DNA from: Pseudolabrys sp035718275
GTDB taxonomy: Bacteria; Pseudomonadota; Alphaproteobacteria; Rhizobiales; Xanthobacteraceae
DNA: 64,000 bases
Direction: 5' to 3'
Assembly: GCA_035718275.1 (NCBI GenBank)
Contig: DASTHI010000006.1
Coordinates: 131,904-195,903, forward strand
Part shown: in pieces, positions 43,110-52,713 of the stretch
Numbering within the stretch: the first letter of the stretch is position 1
Layout of the letters: each line of letters starts with the position of its first letter
The notes under the pieces: generated by a model
Seen by the model: only the letters and a program-made list of their open reading frames with translations
Database searches by the model: none
What the model was told of the DNA's origin: nothing
Translations under genes and position numbers: made by a program

Positions 43110-44375
43110 CTATTCTGCGTTGCGAAGCTCGCGGCCGTGCAGATGCAGCATCGGTGTTTGCCACGCCGCGGCTGGCTGCGGTGCGCGGACGTCCCGATAC
43201 GCCCGCAGCAGCACCGCAGCAAACAGCATGACTTGTGCCATCAGACCGAGCGGGACATCCGCGAGGCTGCCGGCGAGCCGCGAGAGCAATGGTGCAGTCC
43301 ATACAAATGAGAGCGTCGAGATCTCGTAATCGTGGAATCCGTGCTCCAGGCAATGGCGGGCAAAGAACGCCAGCGCAATGCCGAGGATCATCAGGTCGTA
43401 GTCCAGGACGTAGGGCGTCGCGATCAATGTCGAGGCAGCCAGCGCGGCGGACTTCAGGTGGGAGGAGGACTTGCTGCGCGACACCCACACGAGCGCGACG
43501 GCGACGGTCAAGGTGAGCGCGCATTGCGCCGCATAGGCCATTTCGATCGTGCCGCCCCACATTCGCACAGCCGAGAAGATGCTTTGAATGCGCTCCCACC
43601 CGGTGCTGCCCGCTTCGAGCACGATCTCTCGGGTGAGCGCGGTGGAATCCAGGAATGCGAGCCAAACCTTGCTGCCGAAGGCCGCGGCTGTAGCGGCGCA
43701 CAGTGCGATGACCGTCATGCCGGCGGCTGCGATCACGGCCCAGCGGCCGGTTGCCATCAGCACTATCGGAATGAGCAAGCCGAATTGCGGCTTGTAGGCA
43801 AGAAAGCCGATCAAGATGCCTGAAAGGATGGGACGGGAGTCGAGCAGCAGCAGAGACGAACCCAGCAGGGCCGCACTGATGAATCCATTTTGCCCGTGCC
43901 CGAAATTGATGAACACCGCAGGATAGGCAAGCGCGATGATCATCGCCATGCGTCGAGGGACGATGGCGCGGATTGTCATCAGATAAGCCGGAAGGGTTGC
44001 CGCCATCCACAAGGCCAGGGCCCAGCCATAAGGCAATAGTGCGAGTACCGCGGCGACGACAAGGAAGATCGGAGGATAATGCCAGCCGTAGAACGGGACG
44101 TCGCGGCCGCCGAACGTGGCCTTCTCGACGGCATGTTCGATCTGCCAGTCGTAAGCCGCGGCGGCCTTGCCGGATAGAGTCAGCTTGCCTGCTGCATAGA
44201 CATTGCTGAAATCCGTCCCGATCGGCTTGTTGTTGCGATCGACCATGCCATCGGCGAGTGCGATCCATAGCACCACAGCAGCCGCGTAAATAATCAGCAG
44301 GATCGTGGCGTAGTCGCGCATCCGCGCGGCCGTGAGCCATGCACCGGTCCTGATCTGATCCCAGACGAACGCCAT
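43110..44375 (-). CDS. GT87 family mannosyltransferase-like membrane protein (DUF2029)
   Basis: A 421-residue integral membrane protein with about ten segments, matching the GT87 (DUF2029) family of polyprenyl-phosphate-mannose-dependent transferases. Early in the sequence is the typical acidic loop GTDFSNVYAAG, then WHYPPIFLVVAAVLALLPYG and INFGHGQNGF. Many members attach mannose to cell-envelope glycans; the exact product here is unknown. A second long frame (43090-44385) runs antiparallel in phase and is a shadow. It is divergent from the aspartate aminotransferase gene, 213 bp away. Confidence 0.85.
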   Translation of the reverse strand: MAFVWDQIRTGAWLTAARMRDYATILLIIYAAAVVLWIALADGMVDRNNKPIGTDFSNVYAAGKLTLSGKAAAAYDWQIEHAVEKATFGGRDVPFYGWHYPPIFLVVAAVLALLPYGWALALWMAATLPAYLMTIRAIVPRRMAMIIALAYPAVFINFGHGQNGFISAALLGSSLLLLDSRPILSGILIGFLAYKPQFGLLIPIVLMATGRWAVIAAAGMTVIALCAATAAAFGSKVWLAFLDSTALTREIVLEAGSTGWERIQSIFSAVRMWGGTIEMAYAAQCALTLTVAVALVWVSRSKSSSHLKSAALAASTLIATPYVLDYDLMILGIALAFFARHCLEHGFHDYEISTLSFVWTAPLLSRLAGSLADVPLGLMAQVMLFAAVLLRAYRDVRAPQPAAAWQTPMLHLHGRELRNAE

Positions 44376-44588
44376 TTCCAGTCACAGTCGATTGAGAATG
44401 CGCGCAATGAACTTAAGCCGGCCGCTTTAAGAGCTGGTTAGTTTCAGGGATGTGGGGCGAGCGCCGCCCGTATTGAGCAAACCGATCGGACCAATCGATA
44501 TTCTTCAAGAAAGGCCCTCTTGCTGGATTCAGGCGATGGCATTACGACACATGTGCCTCAAAGAGAGAGGCAGACCGGGAGATTCTCG

Positions 44589-45794
44589 ATGGCCTTTCTG
44601 GCCGACCAGCTCAAGCGCATTAAGCCATCGGCAACCATTGCCGTTACCGACAAAGCGCGTGCCCTCAAGCTGGCCGGCCGCAATGTCATTGGCCTGGGCG
44701 CAGGCGAGCCCGACTTCGACACGCCTGACAACATCAAACAGGCGGCAATCGAGGCCATTAAGAGCGGTCGAGCATCTAAATACACGAACGTGGACGGCAT
44801 CGCCGAGCTCAAGGATGCGATTGTCAAGAAGTTCAAACGCGAAAACGGCCTCGAGTACAAAGCCAGCCAGATCACCGTAGGCACGGGTGGCAAGCAGGTC
44901 TTGTACAATGCGTTCGTTGCGACGCTCAACGCCGGGGACGAGGTCATTATCCCGGCCCCTTATTGGGTGAGCTATCCGGAGATGGTTTTGCTCGCGGGCG
45001 GTGAACCGGTTGAAGTCGCAACCACGCTCGAAAGCGGCTTCAAGATGTCGGCTGAACAGCTGGAGCGCGCGATAACGCCGAAGACGAAGTGGGTGTTGTT
45101 GAACTCGCCATCAAATCCAAGTGGCGCAGCCTATACGCGTGCCCAATTGAAGGCCCTCACGGATGTGCTGATGAAGCATCCGCACGTACATGTCATGACC
45201 GACGACATGTACGAGCACCTCGTTTACGATGATTTCGTTTTCACAACGCCGGCCCAAATAGAGCCCGGACTTTATCCTCGCACGCTGACGATCAACGGCT
45301 GCTCGAAAGCCTATTGCATGACTGGCTGGCGCATTGGATATGCCGGTGGTCCGGAGCCGCTGATCAAGGCCATGGCGACTGTCCAGTCGCAGTCGACGTC
45401 GAATCCGGCTGCGGTTTCGCAATGGGCAGCGGTCGAAGCCTTGAACGGGCCGCAGGACTTCATCGCGAAACACAACAAAATCTTCAAGGAGCGTCGCGAC
45501 CTGGTCGTCTCGATGTTGAACCAGGCGAATGGACTGAAATGTCCCATGCCGGAAGGCGCCTTTTATGTCTATCCGTCCTGTGCCGGGGCGATGGGCAAGA
45601 CAGCACCTAGCGGTAAGACGCTGGCCACCGACGAGGATTTCGTGACCGAACTGCTAGAGGCAGAAGGCATCGCGGTCGTCCAGGGCACCGCTTTCGGACT
45701 AGGGCCTGCGTTCCGCATTTCCTACGCGACGAAGACCGAAGACCTCGAGGAAGCGTGCCGACGGATTCAGCGCTTCTGCGGCAATCTGAAATAG
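44589..45794 (+). CDS. aatA: Aspartate aminotransferase (class I, prephenate-type)
   Basis: Transfers an amino group between aspartate and 2-oxoglutarate in the cytosol; the rhizobial AatA type can also act on prephenate or aromatic acids. The 401-residue length matches. The PLP Lys is K240 in NGCSKAYCMTGWRIGY, with GAGEPDFDTP at 38-47 and LNSPSNPSGAAYT at 171-183. ATG 44589 begins the conserved part (MAFLADQLKRIKPSATIAVT); the frame stays open to 44520. It is a single-gene unit, followed by a hairpin that may be a terminator. Confidence 0.93.
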   Translation: MAFLADQLKRIKPSATIAVTDKARALKLAGRNVIGLGAGEPDFDTPDNIKQAAIEAIKSGRASKYTNVDGIAELKDAIVKKFKRENGLEYKASQITVGTGGKQVLYNAFVATLNAGDEVIIPAPYWVSYPEMVLLAGGEPVEVATTLESGFKMSAEQLERAITPKTKWVLLNSPSNPSGAAYTRAQLKALTDVLMKHPHVHVMTDDMYEHLVYDDFVFTTPAQIEPGLYPRTLTINGCSKAYCMTGWRIGYAGGPEPLIKAMATVQSQSTSNPAAVSQWAAVEALNGPQDFIAKHNKIFKERRDLVVSMLNQANGLKCPMPEGAFYVYPSCAGAMGKTAPSGKTLATDEDFVTELLEAEGIAVVQGTAFGLGPAFRISYATKTEDLEEACRRIQRFCGNLK

Positions 45795-46240
45795 CGGCAA
45801 TCATCAATGGCGACGCATTCTGGGCCTTCGCTCGCCCAGTCATGCTGTGCTCGCAATATTACTGTCCAGGCAGGTGAGACTCTGCGCTGTCCAGCAACTC
45901 AAATGGGTCGGTTTCAGCGCGAGCCGCGAGCCAGGTGAGGACTGGGACGGACCGCCTTCGCGGGCGACACGACACACTGCTCAAAGGCAGCATGCATCCT
46001 TTTTCATCGATCATGTGCGCATTGAAGCGAGTATACCTGGCAGCCAAATCTCATCGTCTGTGGTCAAACGAACTCCACGAACGCATCGATGCGCGACCAC
46101 TTTCGATTTGAGTTTCGTCGAGTCCCGAATTTTCACGCAACGGCAAATTGTACACTTGCCAGTCGCGCGCCGGCCTGAGACGATGACAACTCAGGGCCGG
46201 GAAACCAGGTCCGACCTCCCGGCCGGCAAGGGAGGAAATT
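45795..46240. other. Intergenic region, about 450 bp
   Basis: Between aatA and the EF-G-like gene, both on the plus strand. It begins with a hairpin (separate entry) and ends with GGAGG at about 46229-46236, the ribosome-binding site of the EF-G-like gene. ORFs within it are short and not protein-like. No tRNA or known RNA was recognised. It should hold the promoter of the EF-G-like gene. Confidence 0.5.
45815..45845 (+). terminator. Hairpin downstream of aatA
   Basis: CTGGGC (45820-45825) pairs with GCCCAG (45834-45839) around an 8-nt loop, extended by GCAT/ATGC at the base. It lies about 20 bp after the aatA stop. The T tract is missing, so a rho-independent terminator is only moderately likely. 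Confidence 0.38.
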
Positions 46241-48289
46241 ATGGGACAAAACGGCACGGGTCCCAGGGGTCCACGGTGTATCGCGCTGGTGGGCCCATTT
46301 CAAAGCGGCAAGACCACGTTGCTGGAAGCGATACTCGCCCGTACCGGTGCAGTTCAGCGGCAGGGAACCGTTGACGCAGGTACAACCGTCGGCGATGCGA
46401 GCCCGGAGGCACGCGACCACAAGATGAGCGTGGATGCAGCCTTCGCCACGACCACCTTCATGGGCGACAGCTATACCTTCGTCGATTGTCCCGGTTCCAT
46501 CGAATTCATCCATGACATGCGCAGCGTTCTGCCTGCGGTTGACGCCGCGGTCGTCGTCTGTGAAGCCGACGAAAAGAAGGTGCCGCAACTTCAGCTCATC
46601 TTGCGCGAGTTGGAGGATCACAACATTCCGCGTTTCCTGTTTCTCAACAAGATCGACAAGGCCGACAAGCGGGTGCGAGAAACCATCAAATTGCTGCAGC
46701 CGGCTTCGCGCGCACCGCTTCTGTTGCGGCAAATCCCGATCTGGAACGGGGACATTATTTCCGGCTTCGTCGATCTCGCGCTCGAACGCGCTTACGTCTA
46801 TCGGGAGCATGCGCCGTCTGAGATCGTCGAGTTAAAGGGCGAGGACCTCGACCGCAAAAAGGAAGCGCGCTTCACAATGCTCGAGACGCTCGCCGATCAC
46901 GACGACCAATTGATGGAGCAGCTGCTCGAGGATATCGAACCTCCCAGGGACAAGGTTTTTGACGATCTCGCCAAGGAGTTGCGTGACCGGATAGTCTGCC
47001 CTGTGCTGCTCGGTGTCGCAGCCCGCAGCAATGGCGTATTGCGGCTCCTCAAGGCGTTGCGGCACGAAGCGCCGGTCGTCAGCGAGACTGCACAGCGGCT
47101 GGGGGTGAAAGCCGGCAATGATGCCGTGGCCCTCGTGCTCAAGACCTTCCACACGACCCACGGCGGGAAGATGTCGATCGCGCGGCTCCTCGCCGGGCAG
47201 GCCGGCGATGGAACCACAATGACGACGGCCGCGGGGGATGCCGGCCGGGTGTCGGGCGTTTTCAAGCTTATGGGTCAACATTTTGAGAAACGCGCTCAGG
47301 CGACGACAGGAGAGACGGTCGCCTTTGGCAAACTCGACAATGCAAGGACCGGCGATACGCTTTCGTCAGGCAAGCAGCCGCATCCCGCGGTCGCGGATGT
47401 AAAGCCCTATCCTCCCGTCCTCGCAATCGCGGTGCAGGCCAAGGAGCGCAAGGACGACGTCAAGCTCGGTCCTGCCTTCACCAAGCTCACCGAGGAGGAT
47501 CCCTCGCTGACGGTGGTGCACAATGCCGAAAACCACGAGGTGGTCATCTGGGGGCAGGGCGAAATGCATCTGCGCGTCGCGACCGAGCGGCTTTCAGGCC
47601 GTTTCGGTGTTCCCGTCTCGACGCGCCCCCCGTCGGTTGGATACCGCGAGACCATTCGAAAGCCGATCACGCAACGCGGCCGGCACAAGAAGCAATCGGG
47701 CGGACATGGCCAGTTCGGCGACGTAGTGCTCGAGATCAAGCCGCTGCCGAGGGGAGCCGGCTTCAAATTCGAAGACAGGATCACCGGCGGAGTCGTGCCT
47801 CGCAATTACATTCCTGCCGTTGAAGAGGGCGTGATTGACGCGCTCAAGCACGGACCGCTGGGTTTTCCGGTTGTCGATCTCTCCGTCGCGCTGATCGATG
47901 GCTCGTATCACACAGTCGACTCGTCGGATCAGGCGTTCCGCACGGCGGGCCGCATCGGAATTGTCGAAGGACTCCCCCAGTGCCAACCGGTTCTGCTGGA
48001 ACCCATTCACCTGGTTGAAATCGTCTGCCCCAGCGAAGCCACCGCAAAGATGAATGCAATTCTTTCCGGTCGCAGGGGACAGATCCTCGGTTTCGACACT
48101 CGGGAAGGATGGAATGGCTGGGATGTCGTGCGTGCGCAGATGCCGGAAGCGGAGATCGGAGACCTGATCATTGAAGTCCGATCCGCGACTGCCGGCGTCG
48201 GGTCGTTTGTCTTTAAATTCGATCACATGGCGGAGCTCACAGGCCGAACCGCCGACCAAATCGTCGCGGCAAGGCGTGCGGCGGAATAG
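46241..48289 (+). CDS. Elongation factor G-like GTPase, divergent paralogue
   Basis: A 682-residue EF-G homologue. Domain order is GTPase, II, III, IV and V as in EF-G; the IV-like domain starts with HKKQSGGHGQFGD. The GTPase motifs are unusual. G1 is GPFQSGKTT (18-26) instead of AHIDAGKTT, the switch I segment has ARDHKMSV where EF-G has a Thr-containing RGITI, and G3 reads DCPGSIEF, so the catalytic His of PGH is replaced by Ser 86. NKID (136-139) is intact. It is therefore not the housekeeping fusA product but an EF-G2-like protein with probably altered GTP hydrolysis; stress-related or ribosome-recycling roles are guesses. The start follows GGAGG. Confidence 0.85.
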   Translation: MGQNGTGPRGPRCIALVGPFQSGKTTLLEAILARTGAVQRQGTVDAGTTVGDASPEARDHKMSVDAAFATTTFMGDSYTFVDCPGSIEFIHDMRSVLPAVDAAVVVCEADEKKVPQLQLILRELEDHNIPRFLFLNKIDKADKRVRETIKLLQPASRAPLLLRQIPIWNGDIISGFVDLALERAYVYREHAPSEIVELKGEDLDRKKEARFTMLETLADHDDQLMEQLLEDIEPPRDKVFDDLAKELRDRIVCPVLLGVAARSNGVLRLLKALRHEAPVVSETAQRLGVKAGNDAVALVLKTFHTTHGGKMSIARLLAGQAGDGTTMTTAAGDAGRVSGVFKLMGQHFEKRAQATTGETVAFGKLDNARTGDTLSSGKQPHPAVADVKPYPPVLAIAVQAKERKDDVKLGPAFTKLTEEDPSLTVVHNAENHEVVIWGQGEMHLRVATERLSGRFGVPVSTRPPSVGYRETIRKPITQRGRHKKQSGGHGQFGDVVLEIKPLPRGAGFKFEDRITGGVVPRNYIPAVEEGVIDALKHGPLGFPVVDLSVALIDGSYHTVDSSDQAFRTAGRIGIVEGLPQCQPVLLEPIHLVEIVCPSEATAKMNAILSGRRGQILGFDTREGWNGWDVVRAQMPEAEIGDLIIEVRSATAGVGSFVFKFDHMAELTGRTADQIVAARRAAE

Positions 48290-48317
48290 TGTGTGCGATC
48301 GCCCGACGCCCTGCCTC

Positions 48318-48845
48318 CTACTGAGACAACGGATGCCCGTGCTCGGGCATCCGCGATTTGCGATCATTGTCGTTTTCGCCTGACGTGTCCCGCCGGACCT
48401 GCTGCTTGGCAGGAACAATCGTAATTTCGCCGCTCGCCTCAAGAATGGCGAACTTGATCTGATCCAGGCGCTCAAGGCCATGCAACCGGCGTGCGGCTTC
48501 CAGAATGTTTTCCTCGACCAGCCGCGCCTTGCGCAGTCGTGCGGTCATGAGATTACCATTCTCGACCAGAAGGCTGGGCGTAGAATTGAAAACGCGGCGC
48601 AGCCATGGCGACTTCAATTCCAGCAGCGACAAGGCGATCTCGATTGTAACGAAAGTCGCCACCAGGATCAGCGCGTTCGTCAGTGAATAGTCCTGTCCCG
48701 TGATGGCGCGCTGGGTCGATCCTCCGATGATGAGGAAAAGGATGAAATCGAACGCGGTCATTTCGCCCAGTGTCCGCCGACCCGAAATCCGGATGATTGC
48801 CCAGAGGACGAAGTAGACGATGCACGCCCTGATCACGCTATCCAT
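48318..48845 (-). CDS. DUF421 (YetF) family membrane protein
   Basis: A 175-residue protein with three N-terminal membrane segments followed by a soluble DUF421 domain. Typical parts are RISGRRTLGEMTAFDFILFL and LIIGGSTQRAI, then SLLVENGNLMTARLRKARL in the cytosolic part. YetF proteins are spore- or envelope-related in other bacteria with no fixed function. The ATG at 48845 is six bases after the stop of the upstream gene, so the two share a transcript. It is convergent with the EF-G-like gene. Confidence 0.85.
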   Translation of the reverse strand: MDSVIRACIVYFVLWAIIRISGRRTLGEMTAFDFILFLIIGGSTQRAITGQDYSLTNALILVATFVTIEIALSLLELKSPWLRRVFNSTPSLLVENGNLMTARLRKARLVEENILEAARRLHGLERLDQIKFAILEASGEITIVPAKQQVRRDTSGENDNDRKSRMPEHGHPLSQ

Positions 48846-48851
48846 GGCGAC

Positions 48852-49346
48852 TCACGGATAAACAAACACACGAAAATTGAATCCGGACCCATCATCGGCG
48901 CGTGCGTCGATATTGATGCTTCCGTACCGGCGTGGATGCGCCCAGATCACGATTTGGCTTTCCTTGTTGGCTTCGGTTGAAAATGTCATGCCCAGCCCGC
49001 CGTCATCGAAAGCGCTTTGCAACGGGGTCGGAAAAATACCGGTTATTTCGAACGCATCCTGGAATTCGCGATTGAGATGAAGCCGGCGTTCAGCATTTGC
49101 TGCCGGAGCGAACAGGAAAGTGAAGGAGGCCAGCTTCGTGACCCGCTGAAAACGGTCGTATTGGACCTTCATCTCATCACTGCCGGCCGTTTGCCTGCTC
49201 AGCGGACCGCCGCCGAACAGGCCGAGAAGCGCCGCGAGGACGATGACGACGAGAGCCACCCAGCCGATGCGTTCCACGACCCAGGTACGGCGCTGAAACG
49301 CAATGTGCTCCTGTATCGGGTATTTCCGGCTGGCGAATTCGTCCAT
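48852..49346 (-). CDS. Hypothetical membrane-anchored protein
   Basis: A 164-residue protein with one membrane segment (about residues 28-47, ERIGWVALVVIVLAALLGLFG) after a hydrophilic N-terminus, and a strand-rich soluble part (about 60-164, for example SFTFLFAPAANAERRLHLN and FNFRVFVY). It is probably an inner-membrane protein with a periplasmic domain. ATG 49346 follows AGGA; the longer frame from 49634 overlaps the divergent msrP gene and is rejected. It is the first gene of the pair with DUF421. Family not recognised. Confidence 0.65.
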   Translation of the reverse strand: MDEFASRKYPIQEHIAFQRRTWVVERIGWVALVVIVLAALLGLFGGGPLSRQTAGSDEMKVQYDRFQRVTKLASFTFLFAPAANAERRLHLNREFQDAFEITGIFPTPLQSAFDDGGLGMTFSTEANKESQIVIWAHPRRYGSINIDARADDGSGFNFRVFVYP

Positions 49347-49476
49347 GCCGATATCCTTTGGGCTGGTAGAAACGTCTGGCGCGCGGACAGGGTTCCTCTC
49401 GCATATCCGTGACTTGCCAGTGAGCGCGCCAGCCCGTAGGTCTGCGGGAGGAGGCAATACCGGGAGGATTCGGCTC

Positions 49477-50448
49477 ATGAACGTCATTCGCCGCCGCGGC
49501 TGGGACCTTTCCGACCGTCTGGCCACGCCGCAGCATCTGGTTTTCAGCCGCAGGCGGTTGCTGGCCGGCGGCATCAGCACGTTTGCCCTGGCACCATATG
49601 CGGCAAGTGCCCAGCGCGTGTCCGATCTTTCCAAGCTGTCCGATCCGACGGCGGATCTCTATCCGGCAAAGCGAAATGAGAAATACGGACTGGATCGTCC
49701 CATCACGGATGAAAAGATCAACGCGCACTACAACAATTTTTACGAATTCAGCTCGTCAAAGGACGTCGCCGCACTGGCACAGCGTCTTCCGCTCCGCCCA
49801 TGGACAGTCAAGATCGACGGTATGGTCGAAAAGCCGATTGAGATCGGCATCGATGATTTGATCAGGAAGATGACGCTTGAGGAACGAACCTATCGTCATC
49901 GCTGCGTGGAAGCCTGGAGCATGGCCATTGCATGGACCGGTTTCCCGTTTGCAAAGCTCGTGGATTTTGCGCGGCCACTCGGCTCCGCCAAATATGTGCG
50001 AATGGAAACCTTCAACGACCCGAAGGTTGCGCCTGGCATGCGCCAGCCATGGTTTCCGTGGCCCTATATCGAAGGTCTCACAATCGCCGAGGCAACCAAT
50101 GAGCTTGCATTCCTCGCGACAGGAGCCTACGGGCATCCGATGGCGAAGCAGCATGGCGCGCCGCTGCGTCTCGCAGTCCCATGGAAGTATGGATTCAAGT
50201 CCATCAAGTCGATCGTGCGCTTCTCCTTCACGGACAAAAGGCCGAAAGGAATGTGGGAAGCGCTGCAATCGTCCGAATACGGCTTCTGGGCGAACGTAAA
50301 TCCGGCAGTTCCTCATCCGCGCTGGAGCCAAGCGACGGAAGAAGTGATCGGTACGGGAGAACGGCGCCCCACGCTTATTTTCAACGGCTATGGCGAGTAC
50401 GTGGCCGACCTGTACAAGGGCATGGAAGGCGAGCGTCTCTGGGCATGA
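49477..50448 (+). CDS. msrP: Protein-methionine-sulfoxide reductase catalytic subunit MsrP
   Basis: A Tat-exported molybdopterin enzyme that repairs oxidised methionine in envelope proteins. The 323 residues begin with a twin-arginine signal (SRRRLLAGG, residues 24-32). The molybdenum-binding Cys is C143 in HRCVEAWSMAIAWTGFP, followed by RQPWFPWPYIEGL and PWKYGFKSIKSI. ATG 49477 has GGGAGG upstream. The usual membrane partner MsrQ (a heme protein) is not adjacent in the window, so its electron donor must be encoded elsewhere or differ. Divergent from the membrane-anchored hypothetical gene. Confidence 0.94.
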   Translation: MNVIRRRGWDLSDRLATPQHLVFSRRRLLAGGISTFALAPYAASAQRVSDLSKLSDPTADLYPAKRNEKYGLDRPITDEKINAHYNNFYEFSSSKDVAALAQRLPLRPWTVKIDGMVEKPIEIGIDDLIRKMTLEERTYRHRCVEAWSMAIAWTGFPFAKLVDFARPLGSAKYVRMETFNDPKVAPGMRQPWFPWPYIEGLTIAEATNELAFLATGAYGHPMAKQHGAPLRLAVPWKYGFKSIKSIVRFSFTDKRPKGMWEALQSSEYGFWANVNPAVPHPRWSQATEEVIGTGERRPTLIFNGYGEYVADLYKGMEGERLWA

Positions 50449-50519
50449 GCATCCCGGTCAGCTAGGCATCTGCCCGGCTGCGGGAGTATATGTGGTGCAG
50501 GGAAACCTTGGGGGTTTCG

Positions 50520-51080
50520 ATGTCCACACAACAATCCATTGGCATAGCGGGCGCGCTGCGTGAGCATTGGGTTCTGTTTCTCATCGAAGGCATTGTCCTG
50601 GCGATTTTGGGCGTACTGGCGGTCCTGGTCCCGGCTATTGCAACCATTGCAGTCGCCATCCTATTCGGCTGGCTTTTTCTCGTGAGCGGCGTCGTCGGGC
50701 TATTCACGACATTCTGGATGCGTCAGGCACCCGGCTTCTGGTGGTCACTGGTTTCCGCCATTCTCGGCATCCTGGTCGGCGTGCTTCTGCTGGCCCGCCC
50801 GTTGGGCGGCGCCCTGTCGCTGACCCTGCTTCTGATCGCATTTTTCATCGTCGAGGGTGTGGCCTCGATCATGTTCGCCCTTGATCACAAACGCGAACTC
50901 TCCGGCCGCTGGGGCTGGATGCTGGTCAGCGGCATCATTGATCTCGTGCTGGCCTTGATGCTGTTCGCCGGACTTCCGAGCACCGCTACCTGGGCGTTGG
51001 GCTTGCTTGTGGGCATCAACATGATCTTTGGAGGCGCGGCGCTGATCGCGATGTCATTGCACGCGCGCAATCTGGCCTAG
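50520..51080 (+). CDS. HdeD family acid-resistance membrane protein
   Basis: A 186-residue integral membrane protein with six predicted segments, typical of the HdeD (DUF308) family. Markers include EGIVLAILGVLAVLVPAIAT and LFGWLFLVSGVVGLF in the N-terminal half, GVLLLARPLGGALSLTLLL, and RWGWMLVSGIIDLVLAL in the C-terminal half. In E. coli, HdeD aids acid resistance at high cell density. The ATG at 50520 follows GGGGG. It follows msrP by 71 bp and precedes, in a convergent manner, tctA (5 bp between stops). Confidence 0.87.
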   Translation: MSTQQSIGIAGALREHWVLFLIEGIVLAILGVLAVLVPAIATIAVAILFGWLFLVSGVVGLFTTFWMRQAPGFWWSLVSAILGILVGVLLLARPLGGALSLTLLLIAFFIVEGVASIMFALDHKRELSGRWGWMLVSGIIDLVLALMLFAGLPSTATWALGLLVGINMIFGGAALIAMSLHARNLA

Positions 51081-51085
51081 ATTGC

Positions 51086-52618
51086 TCAGGGGTCTGCTTC
51101 ACCGGCTTCCGCCTCCGCCAGTCTGTCCCGCCAGTCTGCGCGCTTGAGCACAAAGGCATAGGCGGAAAGGGCGAGCAGCCCGATGCAGACCAGCAGCAAT
51201 CCGAGGGCAATGGGACGGCTGAAGAAGATCCAGTAATTGCCGTTCGACATGATGAGCGACTGACGCAGGCTCTGTTCGAACAGAGGTGCAATCACCAAGC
51301 CGAGCACCAGCGGCGCCGGATCGAAGTTGAATTTGCGCAATGCATAGCCGATCACGCCCATGATCAGCATGATCCAGACATCCACGATCGAGTGATTCAC
51401 TTCGTACACGCCCACAATGCAGAACATGATGATCAATGGATAAAGATACGCATATGGGATGCGCAGCACCGTGACGAAAATGCTTACCAGCGGCAGGTTG
51501 AGCAACAGCAGCACCAGATTGCCGACATACATCGAAGCCACGAAACCCCAGAACACGTCGCGATGCTCGGTGACGAGCTGGGGTCCGGCGGAAACGCCAT
51601 GCACCATCAGCGCGCCGATCAGAACCGCCGTAACCGGTCCGGTTGGGATCCCGAGCGCGAGCATTGGCACGAAGGCTCCGGTGGAGGCCGCATTGTTTGC
51701 CGATTCCGGGCCGGCGACGCCGGCCACTGCTCCCTTTCCGAATTCCTCAGGATGTTTGGAGACCCGGCGTTCGAGTGCGTAGGACAAGAAGCTCGAGATG
51801 ATATGCGCCGAGCCGGGGATGACGCCGATGAGAAAGCCTAGCACGCTGCCACGCGCGATGGGAAAGACTGCATCCCGCCATTCCTGCCGGTTCGGCAGCA
51901 ATTCGCGGAATTTCGGCGCGATGACCTCGCCGACGATCTTGTGGCTTGGCGTCGACAGGATCTCCCCCAGCCCGAAAAGACCGACTGCTACCGGCACGAT
52001 CCCGATGCCGTCGCCAAGTTCGGCCAGATCGAAGCTGTAGCGGAAGTGACCGGTCATGTTATCGATGCCGATCATGCCGAACATCAGGCCAAGGCAGGCC
52101 ATCAGCAGCGTGCGCACGAGTGAGCTGGATGACATGTAGGCGAGGAAGATCAAGCCCAGTACCAGGAGGGCCGTGTATTCCGGCGGGCCGAATCTCAGTG
52201 CGATTGTTGCAAGCGGTGGCGCGACGATCGTGAGCACGATCACGCCGAACGTGCCCGCGATAAAAGAACCCACTGCAGCGATGCACAGTGCTGCGCCTGC
52301 GCGGCCCTTCTTGGCCATCGCATTGCCATCGATGCAGGTCATCACCGAGGACGCTTCCCCCGGAATGCGCATCAGGATCGAGGTGGTGGAGCCGCCATAT
52401 TGTGAGCCGTAGTAGATACCGGCGAGCATGATGACGGCTTCGGTAACGTTGAGGCCAAAAGTGACCGGCAGCAGGATTGAAATGCCGGATAAGGGGCCGA
52501 TCCCTGGCAGGACGCCAACCAATGTGCCGACGAGGCAACCCAGGAAGGCATACCAGAGATTGTCGGGCTGCAGCGCGACGGAAAATCCGTGCAGCAGACT
52601 GAGAAGGGTGGCTTCCAT
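51086..52618 (-). CDS. tctA: Tripartite tricarboxylate transporter large permease TctA
   Basis: A 510-residue inner-membrane permease of the TTT family, about 12 membrane segments. Typical features are LVGVLPGIGPLSGISILLPV near residue 40, GIYYGSQYGGSTTSILMRIPGE and the second motif GVIPGSAHIISSFLSYALE. TctA forms the solute channel with TctB and takes substrates from Bug/TctC proteins. It is the last gene of the minus-strand operon (cyclase, two Bug proteins, tctB, tctA). Substrate not determined from sequence; carboxylates are usual. Confidence 0.93.
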   Translation of the reverse strand: MEATLLSLLHGFSVALQPDNLWYAFLGCLVGTLVGVLPGIGPLSGISILLPVTFGLNVTEAVIMLAGIYYGSQYGGSTTSILMRIPGEASSVMTCIDGNAMAKKGRAGAALCIAAVGSFIAGTFGVIVLTIVAPPLATIALRFGPPEYTALLVLGLIFLAYMSSSSLVRTLLMACLGLMFGMIGIDNMTGHFRYSFDLAELGDGIGIVPVAVGLFGLGEILSTPSHKIVGEVIAPKFRELLPNRQEWRDAVFPIARGSVLGFLIGVIPGSAHIISSFLSYALERRVSKHPEEFGKGAVAGVAGPESANNAASTGAFVPMLALGIPTGPVTAVLIGALMVHGVSAGPQLVTEHRDVFWGFVASMYVGNLVLLLLNLPLVSIFVTVLRIPYAYLYPLIIMFCIVGVYEVNHSIVDVWIMLIMGVIGYALRKFNFDPAPLVLGLVIAPLFEQSLRQSLIMSNGNYWIFFSRPIALGLLLVCIGLLALSAYAFVLKRADWRDRLAEAEAGEADP

Positions 52619-52713
52619 GGCGGCCTAGAGCCTCATCCTTTCAGCCCGAATTCTGACGGCGCAATGCCGCCCCTGATTGTCAGCAATTTTTCTCATCCGT
52701 CGCCGATCAGGGG

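Noticed and set aside
43090..44385. 431-codon open frame on the minus strand
   Set aside because: Same strand as the GT87 gene in another frame; extremely Arg-rich, no membrane pattern, so a shadow.
46133..46810. 225-codon frame on the minus strand
   Set aside because: Antisense to the EF-G-like GTPase domain.
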